Source: a virus
DNA: 34,005 bases
IMG/VR virus record: IMGVR_UViG_3300028394_002199
Location: 1-34,005 of that record
Direction: 5' to 3' (one strand)
Under the pieces are notes generated by a model. That model was not told the DNA's origin, ran no database searches, and saw only the letters and a program-made list of their open reading frames with translations. A program made the translations under genes and the position numbers. Positions 15,513 to 23,032 of this stretch are shown here, one piece after another. How positions within the stretch are numbered: the first letter of the stretch is position 1; the number at the start of each line of letters is the position of its first letter.

Positions 15513-16326
15513 AATGTAACCACTCGAATACGTTTAACCATTTTCTTTTTCCTATTGTCTCTTTTAGTTTAGTAAGATCTGCTTGCGTCTTCCAACGCAT
15601 AGACTTGGCATACTCAGCACTTACAGGTTCAAATTCAATAGAGACCTTTTCCTGCTCTGCTATTTCTTCCGCAATATCTAAGAAACTGTGTGACAGTCCA
15701 GTACCCACATTCCATATGCCCGAACCATTCACTGTTTTTATAAAATCTATCTGTAGTCGACATACATCTCCTACCCATGTCCAATCACGTTTTACTGTTT
15801 CGGCATTTTCCCAAACTGTGATCTTGCCTTCCTTACGAGCTTGTTCTCTCCATTTGTGTATAACATTGGACCGCTTGTCACGCAGGTGCATGTACTTGCC
15901 GTACACATTGAAGTATCTAAATCCCTGCACCATCACATGTTGCTCTTGTTGGAACACCCAACGATCAAATAGATACTTGCTCCATGCGTAAGGTGTATCA
16001 GGTTTGCACGGAGCATACTCGCTGAAGTCTTTGGTGTCACCGTACACACTACTTGAACTGGCATATTGCAAGTGTACGCCATGTCTATTACATTCTTCAA
16101 ACAGCCATTGACTAAACTCATAATTTTGTATCATGACTGCATCGATATCCTTGGCAGTCATGTCGGCTATGGCACCCAAATGTATGACCCAGTCATACTC
16201 AATTACATTTGGTTTGCTTTTTGGATCCCAGTCCCATCCTTCAACGTGCCATCCTTCTTCAGCATGGCACCAGTCCATCATGTTTCGGCCAATGAACCCT
16301 TTATAGCCCGTTATCAAAATCTTCAT
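15502..16326 (-). CDS. NAD-dependent sugar epimerase, HldD-like (copy 2)
   Basis: 274 residues, the same length as copy 1 and clearly paralogous: TGYKGFIGRN, DWVIHLGAIADMT, ASSSSVYGD, YAWSKYLFD (Tyr-x3-Lys), GFRYFNVYGKYMHLRDKRSN, and SGIWNVGTGLS. The segment after FNVYG differs from copy 1, so the two may act on different sugars. It is the first gene of the leftward heptose operon, with an AATAAATA late promoter (16347-16354), a 20-nt leader and an AAAGGG ribosome site. Confidence 0.85.
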   Translation of the reverse strand: MKILITGYKGFIGRNMMDWCHAEEGWHVEGWDWDPKSKPNVIEYDWVIHLGAIADMTAKDIDAVMIQNYEFSQWLFEECNRHGVHLQYASSSSVYGDTKDFSEYAPCKPDTPYAWSKYLFDRWVFQQEQHVMVQGFRYFNVYGKYMHLRDKRSNVIHKWREQARKEGKITVWENAETVKRDWTWVGDVCRLQIDFIKTVNGSGIWNVGTGLSHSFLDIAEEIAEQEKVSIEFEPVSAEYAKSMRWKTQADLTKLKETIGKRKWLNVFEWLHYET

Positions 16327-16346
16327 GTTAACCCTTTAACGCTAGG

Positions 16347-16354
16347 TATTTATT
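16347..16354 (-). promoter_or_regulatory. T4-type late promoter (AATAAATA) for the heptose cassette
   Basis: Leftward AATAAATA 20 nt before the ATG at 16326. It overlaps the stop codon of the early gene 16350-16523, so late transcription restarts exactly where the early operon ends. Confidence 0.6.
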
Positions 16355-16523
16355 GAGCGTTGTCTTCTTGGGACTTTTTTGTTTGATAACGATATTCGCG
16401 TTTTAGCCAATATTTGTATTGGTCCCAATAACGCTGTTTGGTAACAGGACGTTCGTGATATTCCATGTTTTCGTCACAGTTTTGTAACCAAAGCTCGTGT
16501 ACCCAATGTCTGAAATTTGTCAT
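16350..16523 (-). CDS. Small Trp/Tyr-rich phage protein
   Basis: 57 residues: MTNFRHWVHELWLQNCDENM ... QRYWDQYKYWLKREYRYQTK. Highly charged and aromatic, soluble, no known domain; resembles small cyanophage proteins with a 'YWxxYKYWLKREY' core (from memory). The ATG overlaps the stop of the membrane peptide gene (ATGA). Confidence 0.6.
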   Translation of the reverse strand: MTNFRHWVHELWLQNCDENMEYHERPVTKQRYWDQYKYWLKREYRYQTKKSQEDNAQ

Positions 16524-16630
16524 GTGCAAATTGTCCTTGTTTGTATTGTGTACTCAGGAATTTCTATATAACTCAGTGCAACCAAAAAGATAGACGTGGC
16601 CAGTAAAAATCCCAAGAAAAAGTTTTTCAT
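16520..16630 (-). CDS. Small single-span membrane peptide
   Basis: 36 residues: MKNFFLGFLLATSIFLVALS then a polar tail YIEIPEYTIQTRTICT. One membrane helix, or an uncleaved signal. It is sandwiched between the SWIM gene and the 57-residue gene by ATGA overlaps at both ends, so it is translated in a coupled operon. Confidence 0.6.
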   Translation of the reverse strand: MKNFFLGFLLATSIFLVALSYIEIPEYTIQTRTICT

Positions 16631-16977
16631 GCCAATTCCAATTCCTTAATGTGTTTGCAATTGCCTCGGAATGTATAACCTGGGCAAGTACATGTATTCT
16701 CATCCAAGTCAACAATATACTTTTGGCCTTTGCTACCTGTTACTTCTTTTATGTTGCTAGGAGTAAGCACATTCATACTCATATTAAATATGCTGTCGTT
16801 CACACGCTCAAACTTGCGGCCACTACGGCTAAACCCTTTGATTGGATTTTTAAACCAAAATGGTTCGTTGGTGCCGTAACGAATGTAGGCAACCATTTTG
16901 TCGCCGTCCAGTAGATATGTGTGATTGACCGCAGTTTTGCCATCTGCCCAAACTGTGATTTCTTTAACTGCTTCCAT
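16627..16977 (-). CDS. SWIM zinc-finger protein
   Basis: 116 residues from the ATG at 16977; a longer frame back to 17073 would cross the promoter and is rejected. The N-terminal ~80 residues are an unassigned beta-rich domain (ITVWADGKTAVNHTYLLDGD, GTNEPFWFKNPIKGFSRSGR). The C terminus is a SWIM finger CTCPGYTFRGNCKHI (CxC...CxH). SWIM domains bind DNA or proteins. It leads the small leftward early operon. Confidence 0.75.
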   Translation of the reverse strand: MEAVKEITVWADGKTAVNHTYLLDGDKMVAYIRYGTNEPFWFKNPIKGFSRSGRKFERVNDSIFNMSMNVLTPSNIKEVTGSKGQKYIVDLDENTCTCPGYTFRGNCKHIKELELA

Positions 16978-17008
16978 GAGTAACCCCGGGTGTGTTGTAC
17001 TTGTAGTT

Positions 17009-17037
17009 ATTATATAACATATCTTCTTGATAGTCAA
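17009..17037 (-). promoter_or_regulatory. Sigma-70 early promoter for the SWIM operon
   Basis: Leftward TTGACT (17032-17037), 17 bp, TATAAT (17009-17014). Divergent from the promoter at 17060-17088, with 22 bp between the two -35 boxes. Confidence 0.85.
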
Positions 17038-17059
17038 AAGGTTTGTTAGCCAAATTAGA

Positions 17060-17088
17060 TTGACTAAGAACAATAGCTAATATATAAT
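17060..17088 (+). promoter_or_regulatory. Sigma-70 early promoter for the DGQH gene
   Basis: Rightward TTGACT (17060-17065), 17 bp, TATAAT (17083-17088). Transcription should start near 17095, at the base of the first leader hairpin. Confidence 0.85.
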
Positions 17089-17094
17089 AGCGAC

Positions 17095-17155
17095 ATGTAC
17101 AGCAGTTCCGCTGTGCATATGGTCGTGTAAGACCGAACAAATGGGCAAGATGCCC
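17095..17155 (+). promoter_or_regulatory. Structured 5' leader with three consecutive hairpins
   Basis: Hairpin 1 spans 17095-17118 (ATGTACAGC / GCTGTGCAT, 6-nt loop, one wobble). Hairpin 2 spans 17121-17134 (GGTC/GACC). Hairpin 3 spans 17143-17155 (GGGC/GCCC). The ribosome site AAAGGAAACT and the ATG at 17174 follow. It does not match a riboswitch class I know. Confidence 0.45.
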
Positions 17156-17173
17156 GCAAAAAAGGAAACTAAA

Positions 17174-18337
17174 ATGACAGCACTAACTCACGCTCAAATT
17201 GTCAATGGGCGATATCTCAACAGCACCTCTAACTTCATATCGTTACAGCAACGACTAAATGAAGCATTGAAATTTGCTCCAATGTTTGCTCCAATGTTGG
17301 TAGCAGTGGTGGACGAATTCAAACGCAGACATTCTGAATGGCAACAATTTAAAGATTTGGAACTGTGTAAGGCTATTCAGGTCAATATGGATAAAATCCT
17401 TATTGATACTACAATGCAACGTAGTTTGAATATGCGACACATTTTGAATATTCTGCAGAACTTCCGTAGTACAATGACTATGGCTATTCAAGTATATGTA
17501 GACGAAAACAAACCTGGTTATTATATTGCATGGGATGGACAGCACACTGCCATTGCACTCTACATTATCCTTACCAAAGTGTTTGGTGAGCAAACAGCAA
17601 AGGCAATGATTCCAGTTGTTGTTTATAATGTCAAGCACAAATTAGAAATCCGTCGTAACTTTATTTTGTTGAACGGCGAAGCCAAACAAGAATTAGATTT
17701 TATTGACATCTATTGCCAGATGGTAAATGGTGCCAAAGTTGACGGCGCTACTGATACTGAATGGACAGACACAGCACTCAAGAACGATTACCTTGCGGCC
17801 GCAGGCTTGTTTGCCACACACAGCAAATTGGGCGATGACGACCAGCCTGGTGCATTTACCTTGCTGGCTGACACACTAATGAGCAAGAGCTTGAAGACTC
17901 GCAAGCATCCAGAAGTTACTCGTATGTTTGCACGTTATTGGAGTTTCTTAAATGAACAGCGTCCTGTAGAACCCAAGGAAGCTAGACAGTTGTATGAGTA
18001 TTTCAATCTTTGCTATGAACAGGATATTGATGTAGACGACACATACCTGTTGGAGTTTGTTAACTTTACCAAACAAAACTTTGCCGCTGACTTTAGTCCG
18101 TCTAGTCCTTTTTGGGATAAAGTGCAAACAGCATATAAGAATTGGTACAGAGCCGCTAACAAGAACAGCACTGATGTTGATTCCAACGGTGATGTAATTG
18201 TTAGAGGATTTACAACAGAAATGCGTACAGGCATTCCGTTTTTGATTGCTCAACTCAAGAAGAGTACCAAACTCAAAGTGCCCAAGTTTATTCCTAACAA
18301 TGGCTTTACTGTAGTTAACAAAGCGGACTTGTGGTAA
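17174..18337 (+). CDS. ParB/DGQHR-like protein
   Basis: 387 residues from the ATG at 17174, chosen over 17141 because AAAGGAAACT lies just before it. The N-terminal half shows a ParB-nuclease-like pattern: RSLNMRHILNILQNFRSTMT, VDENKPGYYIAWDGQHTAIA, where DGQH is the hallmark of DGQHR/ParB-type domains, then MIPVVVYNV. The C-terminal half is helical and unassigned. Relatives bind or nick DNA or act as NTP-dependent clamps; the exact role is unknown. It is first in the rightward early block, behind a strong promoter and structured leader, so it is probably an abundant early product. Confidence 0.65.
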   Translation: MTALTHAQIVNGRYLNSTSNFISLQQRLNEALKFAPMFAPMLVAVVDEFKRRHSEWQQFKDLELCKAIQVNMDKILIDTTMQRSLNMRHILNILQNFRSTMTMAIQVYVDENKPGYYIAWDGQHTAIALYIILTKVFGEQTAKAMIPVVVYNVKHKLEIRRNFILLNGEAKQELDFIDIYCQMVNGAKVDGATDTEWTDTALKNDYLAAAGLFATHSKLGDDDQPGAFTLLADTLMSKSLKTRKHPEVTRMFARYWSFLNEQRPVEPKEARQLYEYFNLCYEQDIDVDDTYLLEFVNFTKQNFAADFSPSSPFWDKVQTAYKNWYRAANKNSTDVDSNGDVIVRGFTTEMRTGIPFLIAQLKKSTKLKVPKFIPNNGFTVVNKADLW

Positions 18338-18338
18338 T

Positions 18339-18806
18339 ATGACTACACTACGTGATCCTAGCAAAGACAAGTTAAAGGGTCAAAGTGTCCTCAAGGAACA
18401 GATTCGACACAATCGAATCTGTTGCATGGACGGATGTAAAAATCCGCTGTCCATGTTTGAGGGCCCTGGCAGTGACATCTTATGTAGAGAACACAGCCTC
18501 AAACTTGTTGAATACGGCGGGCCTGGTAAGATTGATAGACTGCACACATTACATCGTAAATGGATTTGTGATGATTGCGGTATAGATGTATCCGAACAGG
18601 TTAGACTAAAATATCCCACACTGGAAACAACTAGCCCTGTGCTGTTTAATAGACTATGTCGTAATCGTATTATCGGCGACCATCAAGTTAGACAAGCAGA
18701 TGGCGGTGATGACTCTGAAGAGAATATTCGATCCTTGTGTTTGAATTGTAACTCGGATAAGACTATTATCAACGAAGATTGGCGCAAAGGAACTGAACCA
18801 AAATGA
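18339..18806 (+). CDS. HNH endonuclease with zinc knuckles
   Basis: 155 residues. Two zinc-binding pairs in the N-terminal half (CCMDGCKNP, CREH), then CDDCG. The C terminus is an HNH core: IIGDHQVRQADGGDDSEENI then SLCLNCNSDKT. The DH...N...C-x2-C pattern fits a DNA-nicking HNH enzyme. It starts 1 nt after the DGQH stop (TAATATG) and overlaps the next gene by ATGA. Confidence 0.85.
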   Translation: MTTLRDPSKDKLKGQSVLKEQIRHNRICCMDGCKNPLSMFEGPGSDILCREHSLKLVEYGGPGKIDRLHTLHRKWICDDCGIDVSEQVRLKYPTLETTSPVLFNRLCRNRIIGDHQVRQADGGDDSEENIRSLCLNCNSDKTIINEDWRKGTEPK

Positions 18807-19078
18807 TACATGTTAGCTTTGGATTGAGCAACCCTTGGGGTACATCTTTTGATAACTTATGGAATCGCTCAGGCAGACTGACTCGTAACAAGAGTTGGGA
18901 ACTGGAGTTATTGAAAGGTAGAGAGTTGATTGGCTTTGAATTTGGTTATACCATGCGTCAAAGTCATGCTGGGCTCAATCTAGAGCTGGCATTGTTGGGA
19001 CACAGCCTTGCATTTCAAATATATGATAATCGTCATTGGGATCACACACTAAATGCCTACAGTCAATCTAACAGTTAG
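18803..19078 (+). CDS. Conserved-type phage protein of unknown function
   Basis: 91 residues; ends RQSHAGLNLELALLGHSLAF then QIYDNRHWDH. This 'HAGLxLELxLLG...FxxYDNRHWD' pattern recurs in several phage genomes (from memory), without a known role. ATGA overlap upstream; 26-nt overlap with the next gene. Confidence 0.65.
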   Translation: MIHVSFGLSNPWGTSFDNLWNRSGRLTRNKSWELELLKGRELIGFEFGYTMRQSHAGLNLELALLGHSLAFQIYDNRHWDHTLNAYSQSNS

Positions 19079-19310
19079 CCAATGGCAACGCATTAGAGAA
19101 GAGATGCACAATGAGCATCCAAAAACTGTGTTCATGTTGCGTGACAAGATGAAACGAGTATTGGGTTTTACTGTGCGTGAACACAATGAATGGGTTATCA
19201 AACCAGATGGCGGATACGGCGAACACTCGATTAGGCTAGACTTTTATAATGAAAGAAAGTACACTATGTTTGTATTGAAGTATAGTGAGTTTATCAACAG
19301 GGCCGACTAA
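19053..19310 (+). CDS. Small phage protein
   Basis: 85 residues: MPTVNLTVSQWQRIREEMHN ... KRVLGFTVREHNEWV ... SIRLDFYNERKYTMFVLKYS. Mixed alpha/beta, soluble, no known family. The start lies inside the upstream gene (26-nt overlap), as is usual for this packed early region. Confidence 0.6.
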   Translation: MPTVNLTVSQWQRIREEMHNEHPKTVFMLRDKMKRVLGFTVREHNEWVIKPDGGYGEHSIRLDFYNERKYTMFVLKYSEFINRAD

Positions 19311-19311
19311 C

Positions 19312-19644
19312 ATGAGAGACATAATTGAAATTAAACTAGAAAATTTAGGATTAGATCCTAAAGACTACAAACAACTTGAAGACGAAGATTTGTTGGAGTT
19401 CTTTTTGAATACATTTGATCTAAAGAGTCCGGTTAAAAACGATTCTGAGTTGATCAAAGAAAACGAACGCATGCGAGAAGAACTTAGAAAGTTATTTGGC
19501 GTGGAGCGACCTTTTATATGCGGGGTAGCTGGTGGTGTAGGGGCCGACGGCATGGCTGATTATGTGTTGGTATGCCCTGCTTATGGTGCAGATGGGGCGG
19601 CCATGTACAAAAAGTACAAAGACTACTCAGCACCGGAATATTGA
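19312..19644 (+). CDS. Small acidic phage protein
   Basis: 110 residues from the ATG at 19312, 1 nt after the previous stop; a GTG at 19285 is less likely. The N-terminal ~60 residues are acidic and coiled-coil-like (LEDEDLLEFFLNTF, SELIKENERMREELRKLFG). The C terminus is Gly/Ala-rich (GVAGGVGADGMADYVL). No function recognised. Confidence 0.6.
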   Translation: MRDIIEIKLENLGLDPKDYKQLEDEDLLEFFLNTFDLKSPVKNDSELIKENERMREELRKLFGVERPFICGVAGGVGADGMADYVLVCPAYGADGAAMYKKYKDYSAPEY

Positions 19645-19645
19645 T

Positions 19646-19864
19646 ATGAAGCATGTGGAAGTTGGCATGTGGAGACTACCAGGCTTGTCTTTTGAGGCAG
19701 GTGAATTAACTCCTGAACTAAATGAAGAAATGATTGCATGGGCCATGGCCGAAGGTGTTGGCATGAGCATGACTGAGAACCTGTGGAGCTTCAAAAAAGA
19801 AGCACACAGAGAATGGTTTATTCTACGTTGGATTGATAGTATTCCAAAAATTAAGGAAGATTAA
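19646..19864 (+). CDS. Small protein of the 'W-x-F-K...F-x-L-R-W' family, copy 1
   Basis: 72 residues from the ATG at 19646, directly after the previous stop. It begins MKHVEVGMWRLPGLSFEAGE and ends MTENLWSFKKEAHREWFILR then WIDS. The ending is shared with 20930-21199, 21591-21848 and more weakly 22676-23032. These are small cytoplasmic paralogues of unknown role. Confidence 0.6.
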   Translation: MKHVEVGMWRLPGLSFEAGELTPELNEEMIAWAMAEGVGMSMTENLWSFKKEAHREWFILRWIDSIPKIKED

Positions 19865-20086
19865 ATGTACAAGACAATTTATACAGAAGTCGAAGTGGAT
19901 GTGGACTTGGGCGACTTTGATACAGAAGACCTAATTGAAGAATTAGAAAGCCGTGGTTCGGGTGTCATGGACTACGGCGACGGCAAGGAAGTGTTGCAAG
20001 CAATTTACGAAAAGCGTAGACTAGGCCAAGACTATCAAACAGAACTACAAACTTTAATCTATCTAGGACTTGGACGCATTGTATGA
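19865..20086 (+). CDS. Small acidic phage protein
   Basis: 73 residues: MYKTIYTEVEVDVDLGDFDT then EDLIEELESRGSG. The strongly acidic N-terminal half and 'VDLxDFDxEDLIEEL' pattern recur in phages (from memory). Starts directly after the previous stop; 4-nt overlap with the next gene. Confidence 0.65.
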   Translation: MYKTIYTEVEVDVDLGDFDTEDLIEELESRGSGVMDYGDGKEVLQAIYEKRRLGQDYQTELQTLIYLGLGRIV

Positions 20087-20466
20087 TTAAAAATCTACTA
20101 GGTGGGCCGGGCGTAGTGGTATCCGGTGGTAACACCACAACTCAATACATCAATCAAAACAACAGCAATCCCATGCAGGGCATGATTCGTATATGGGGCA
20201 GTGACTTTCAAGTGTTTGATGGCAATGGCTGGCAAATGTTGGCCACAGGATATCCCAGTGTGAGTTTGGATCCAGAAACACAGGATCTGTTGTTATGGGC
20301 ACGTACACAACGCACACTTGAACGCAATCGTGCTACATTAATTGAAAACAATCCTGCTCTTGAAAAAGCATACAAAGCCGTACTACGTGCAGAGCAAAAC
20401 TTTGACATACTCAGCAAGTTTGTTGAAAACGACTTAGATGCAGAACTAAGAGAACTAGCACCATGA
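20083..20466 (+). CDS. Phage protein with C-terminal 'NPxxxKAY' motif, copy 1
   Basis: 127 residues. A Gly/Asn-rich start (GGPGVVVSGGNTTTQYINQN), then a compact middle, then a helical end with NPALEKAYKAVLRAEQNFDI. That helix is shared with 21196-21594 and 23075-23551. Function unknown. ATGA overlaps join it to the genes on both sides. Confidence 0.6.
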   Translation: MIKNLLGGPGVVVSGGNTTTQYINQNNSNPMQGMIRIWGSDFQVFDGNGWQMLATGYPSVSLDPETQDLLLWARTQRTLERNRATLIENNPALEKAYKAVLRAEQNFDILSKFVENDLDAELRELAP

Positions 20467-20957
20467 TTATATATTTGGACATGGATGATGTTGTTGCCGA
20501 CTGGCACACAGCCGCACAAGAATTTTTAAAGATGCGTTGGAACAAAGACAATGAACGTATTCCGCAAGAGGATTGGGACAAGATTAAAATGAACGCTAGA
20601 TTCTACAGGCACCTCCCATTAAAAGAAAACGCACACGATCTTGTACAATATTGTCGTGATGCTGTTAGTAATGGGCAAGCCGCCGGACTTGCGTTTTTAT
20701 CTGCACTTCCACGCAACAATGATATGCAGTTTGCGGCACAGGATAAAGTATGGTGGGCACATGAACACTTCGAAGGCATTCCAGTATTCCTTGGTCCATA
20801 CAGCCATGACAAGTGGAAACATTGCCAGCCAGGTGATATATTAATTGATGACCGTACCAGCAACTGTGAAGAATGGATTGCGGCTGGCGGACACTCACAT
20901 ATCTATCGCTCTTGGGAGGAGTGCAAGCCATGGCTGGAACACACCCTTGGACAATAG
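20463..20957 (+). CDS. 5'(3')-deoxyribonucleotidase-like HAD phosphatase
   Basis: 164 residues. HAD motif I IYLDMDDVVADW (D6 nucleophile, D8), motif II FLSALPR, a Lys in HDKWKHC, and motif IV ILIDDRTSNCEEWIAAGG, typical of the NT5C-type deoxynucleotidases. It would dephosphorylate dNMPs and so influence the nucleotide pool during replication. The gene has 4-nt and 28-nt overlaps at its ends. Confidence 0.8.
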   Translation: MIIYLDMDDVVADWHTAAQEFLKMRWNKDNERIPQEDWDKIKMNARFYRHLPLKENAHDLVQYCRDAVSNGQAAGLAFLSALPRNNDMQFAAQDKVWWAHEHFEGIPVFLGPYSHDKWKHCQPGDILIDDRTSNCEEWIAAGGHSHIYRSWEECKPWLEHTLGQ

Positions 20958-21199
20958 ATTTAACTGAATGGATGCCCAACCCTAAAATCAAATGGCAACG
21001 ATTGCCAGGACTTAAACTGCAAGCCTATGTAGATGACATCCTACCTAGAGGATTTGAGCGAGGCTTGAATGAGTCTGATATGGATCCTGTACAGGCATGG
21101 ACAGATGAATGTCGCTGTGGAGTACGCATGAGCTTTAATGTTTGGAAGTTTAAGAGTGAAAAGCAAATCACCATGTTTTTAATTAGGTGGACATCATGA
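20930..21199 (+). CDS. Small protein of the 'W-x-F-K...F-x-L-R-W' family, copy 2
   Basis: 89 residues from the ATG at 20930, with GGGAGGA before it, inside the nucleotidase 3' end. WQRLPGLKLQAYVDD parallels copy 1 (WRLPGLSFEAGE). The end is MSFNVWKFKSEKQITMFLIR then WTS. Unknown role. Confidence 0.6.
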   Translation: MAGTHPWTIDLTEWMPNPKIKWQRLPGLKLQAYVDDILPRGFERGLNESDMDPVQAWTDECRCGVRMSFNVWKFKSEKQITMFLIRWTS

Positions 21200-21594
21200 A
21201 ATATAACTATGGTTATTCTAGCAACGTCAAACACAACGACAGTGCCGGAGACTTGGAGTATTTTATTTCTAAGTTTGATTGTCGAATTGAAGACAGCCGC
21301 GAGTATAATCAGTATCGGAGACAAGCGCCTGCTTACCACCGCGACTTCTATGACACCGACAGTTTTAAAATGGAAACTGAGATACTGCCTATGAAAGCCA
21401 TACACTTAACTTCAACCAATCTAGCAAGATTAGTGGCAGAGCAGGAACACATGCAACAGCTGGGTGCCGATGCCGAGTATGGCAAGAAATGCTGGGCCGA
21501 TGAACGTAAGGATCGTATGGTGCGTGATGAGAATCCCGCAGTGGCCAAAGCATATCGTAACTATCAAATGCTGTTGGAGTTAGCACGTAAATGA
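21196..21594 (+). CDS. Phage protein with C-terminal 'NPxxxKAY' motif, copy 2
   Basis: 132 residues from the ATG at 21196 (AGGTGG before it; a GTG at 21187 is less likely). The N terminus is Tyr/Asn-rich. The end is NPAVAKAYRNYQMLLELARK, as in 20083-20466 and 23075-23551. ATGA overlaps on both sides. Unknown role. Confidence 0.6.
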   Translation: MKYNYGYSSNVKHNDSAGDLEYFISKFDCRIEDSREYNQYRRQAPAYHRDFYDTDSFKMETEILPMKAIHLTSTNLARLVAEQEHMQQLGADAEYGKKCWADERKDRMVRDENPAVAKAYRNYQMLLELARK

Positions 21595-21848
21595 ATAACT
21601 TAGAACAAGAAATGCTGGATTCTGCTGGCAGTAGAATGGCCGCTGAGATAGACTTTCAAATTCTTGTAGACATGCTTTGTCAAATAGGCTGGCGTAAAAT
21701 TATACTCAAACCCATGACCTGGGAAGATGGCTATGATATCGATGCATGGACTGCCCATCACATTAAAGGTCCTTTTGAAACTATGGGATTGGTATGGGTA
21801 TTTGAACGAGAAGAAGATGCCAACTGGTTTGCACTGAGGTGGTTGTAA
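21591..21848 (+). CDS. Small protein of the 'W-x-F-E...F-x-L-R-W' family, copy 3
   Basis: 85 residues: MNNLEQEMLDSAGSRMAAEI ... and the end GLVWVFEREEDANWFALRWL. The ending matches copies 1 and 2. ATGA overlap with the previous gene. Unknown role. Confidence 0.6.
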   Translation: MNNLEQEMLDSAGSRMAAEIDFQILVDMLCQIGWRKIILKPMTWEDGYDIDAWTAHHIKGPFETMGLVWVFEREEDANWFALRWL

Positions 21849-21863
21849 ACTATTAAATAGTAG

Positions 21864-22676
21864 ATGAAAAAATTATTACTATCATGCCTTATCTGTGTCA
21901 GCACAATGACACACGCTGGTGGTGCTTATGCATTGTATGATTACGATCAGCACGAATATCAAGTGTCATACAACACACACGAAGTACGTCCCATTGCCAG
22001 CATTACCAAACTGTTCACAGCCATTACTATACTGCGTAGCGGTGTGGAACTAACGGAAAAAGTCCGAGTAAAAGGTAAGAGTGGAGGGCGTTTCCCCAAT
22101 GGCACTATGGTATCCAGACACGACCTCATGAAAGCCATGATGATCAGTAGTGATAATAGAGCAGCCGAAACTTTAGCCAATACTTATCCCGGCGGCTTTG
22201 ACCAGTTCATTCAGGATGCAAACGCCTACATAAAAGGCAGAGGACTAATGCACACCAGCATTGAAGAGCCCACAGGTCTAAGTAAGAACAATGTAAGCAC
22301 AGCTACTGAACTAATTAGTTTTATTGGTGCAATCAAAGACAACGAAGCACTTAGATCTTACGCTGACGAAAAGACTGCTGACATATTGATACCGCGAGGT
22401 AAAAAGCAAGTGCATATCAAATTGCACAATACTAATCCCAGCATCTTTAAGTTTGACAACATATTGATCAGCAAGACAGGTTACACCGATCCAGCAGGCC
22501 GTTGTGTAGTCATGCTGGTTGAAAAGGGTAAGAAGTATTATGGCATTGTGGTATTGGGACAGAAGAATGTTAATGAACGTAGTGAATTGGCCAATGGGTT
22601 GATTACCAAACCACCTTTGCCTTCCAAACCCGTTTCAAAAGAAGTTGATCCTATTGTGTTTGATTTGGCCATGTGA
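21864..22676 (+). CDS. Secreted D-alanyl-D-alanine carboxy/endopeptidase (peptidase S11, PBP7 type)
   Basis: 270 residues with a signal peptide (MKKLLLSCLICVSTMTHA). All three penicillin-binding-protein motifs are present: S46-I-T-K49, S96-D-N98 (MMISSDNRAAETLA) and K204-T-G (ILISKTGYTDPAGRC). The size fits the low-molecular-weight PBP7/8 class, which trims or opens peptidoglycan cross-links in the periplasm. In a phage this could weaken or remodel the wall, or change receptor or antibiotic properties. A late-like ATTAAATA lies 4 nt before the ATG without a ribosome site. Confidence 0.9.
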   Translation: MKKLLLSCLICVSTMTHAGGAYALYDYDQHEYQVSYNTHEVRPIASITKLFTAITILRSGVELTEKVRVKGKSGGRFPNGTMVSRHDLMKAMMISSDNRAAETLANTYPGGFDQFIQDANAYIKGRGLMHTSIEEPTGLSKNNVSTATELISFIGAIKDNEALRSYADEKTADILIPRGKKQVHIKLHNTNPSIFKFDNILISKTGYTDPAGRCVVMLVEKGKKYYGIVVLGQKNVNERSELANGLITKPPLPSKPVSKEVDPIVFDLAM

Positions 22677-23032
22677 TGGCTATAACTACTGCAACCAATC
22701 GCGGATACATGTCCAAACCAAAAGATATCGAAACCCACGATGTTATGGTATTTGGCGACCAGGCCTACAAAATTCATACGGTAGTTGTACATCGTTTTCG
22801 AATGGGCGATGTGGAAGATCCAGACTTGTATGCCGCTGAACCGTTGTACCAATGGCAACAAAGTGAAATGGGACAATGGGTCATGTCTCGTGCGGTAGAC
22901 ACTCCAGAATGGCATAGACAAATGGATGCCATGCAATATCACATGCAGTATGCCGTTGTAGCCAAACTCAAAGATATTGATTATACCTTTTGGACTCTCA
23001 AATGGGGAAATGACGTTGACAAGACGATATAA
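22676..23032 (+). CDS. Phage protein, distant member of the 'F-x-L-R-W' group
   Basis: 118 residues from the ATG at 22676 (TGATG with the PBP stop). Contains HDVMVFGDQAYKIHTVVVHR and MGDVEDPDLYAAEPLYQWQQ; ends KLKDIDYTFWTLKWGND, a weaker form of the family ending. Its 3' end carries the perfect early promoter for the next gene. Unknown role. Confidence 0.6.
   Translation: MAITTATNRGYMSKPKDIETHDVMVFGDQAYKIHTVVVHRFRMGDVEDPDLYAAEPLYQWQQSEMGQWVMSRAVDTPEWHRQMDAMQYHMQYAVVAKLKDIDYTFWTLKWGNDVDKTI

Noticed and set aside
16978-17073. N-terminal extension of the SWIM protein
   Set aside because: It would include the promoter at 17009-17037 as coding sequence; the ATG at 16977 lies downstream of it.
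17095-17155. Known riboswitch class in the early leader
   Set aside because: I compared it by eye with preQ1, SAM-II/V, glutamine and guanidine types; none fits the loops or spacing.
17141-17173. Upstream ATG for the DGQH gene
   Set aside because: It lies within leader hairpin 3 and has no ribosome site; AAAGGAAACT precedes the ATG at 17174.
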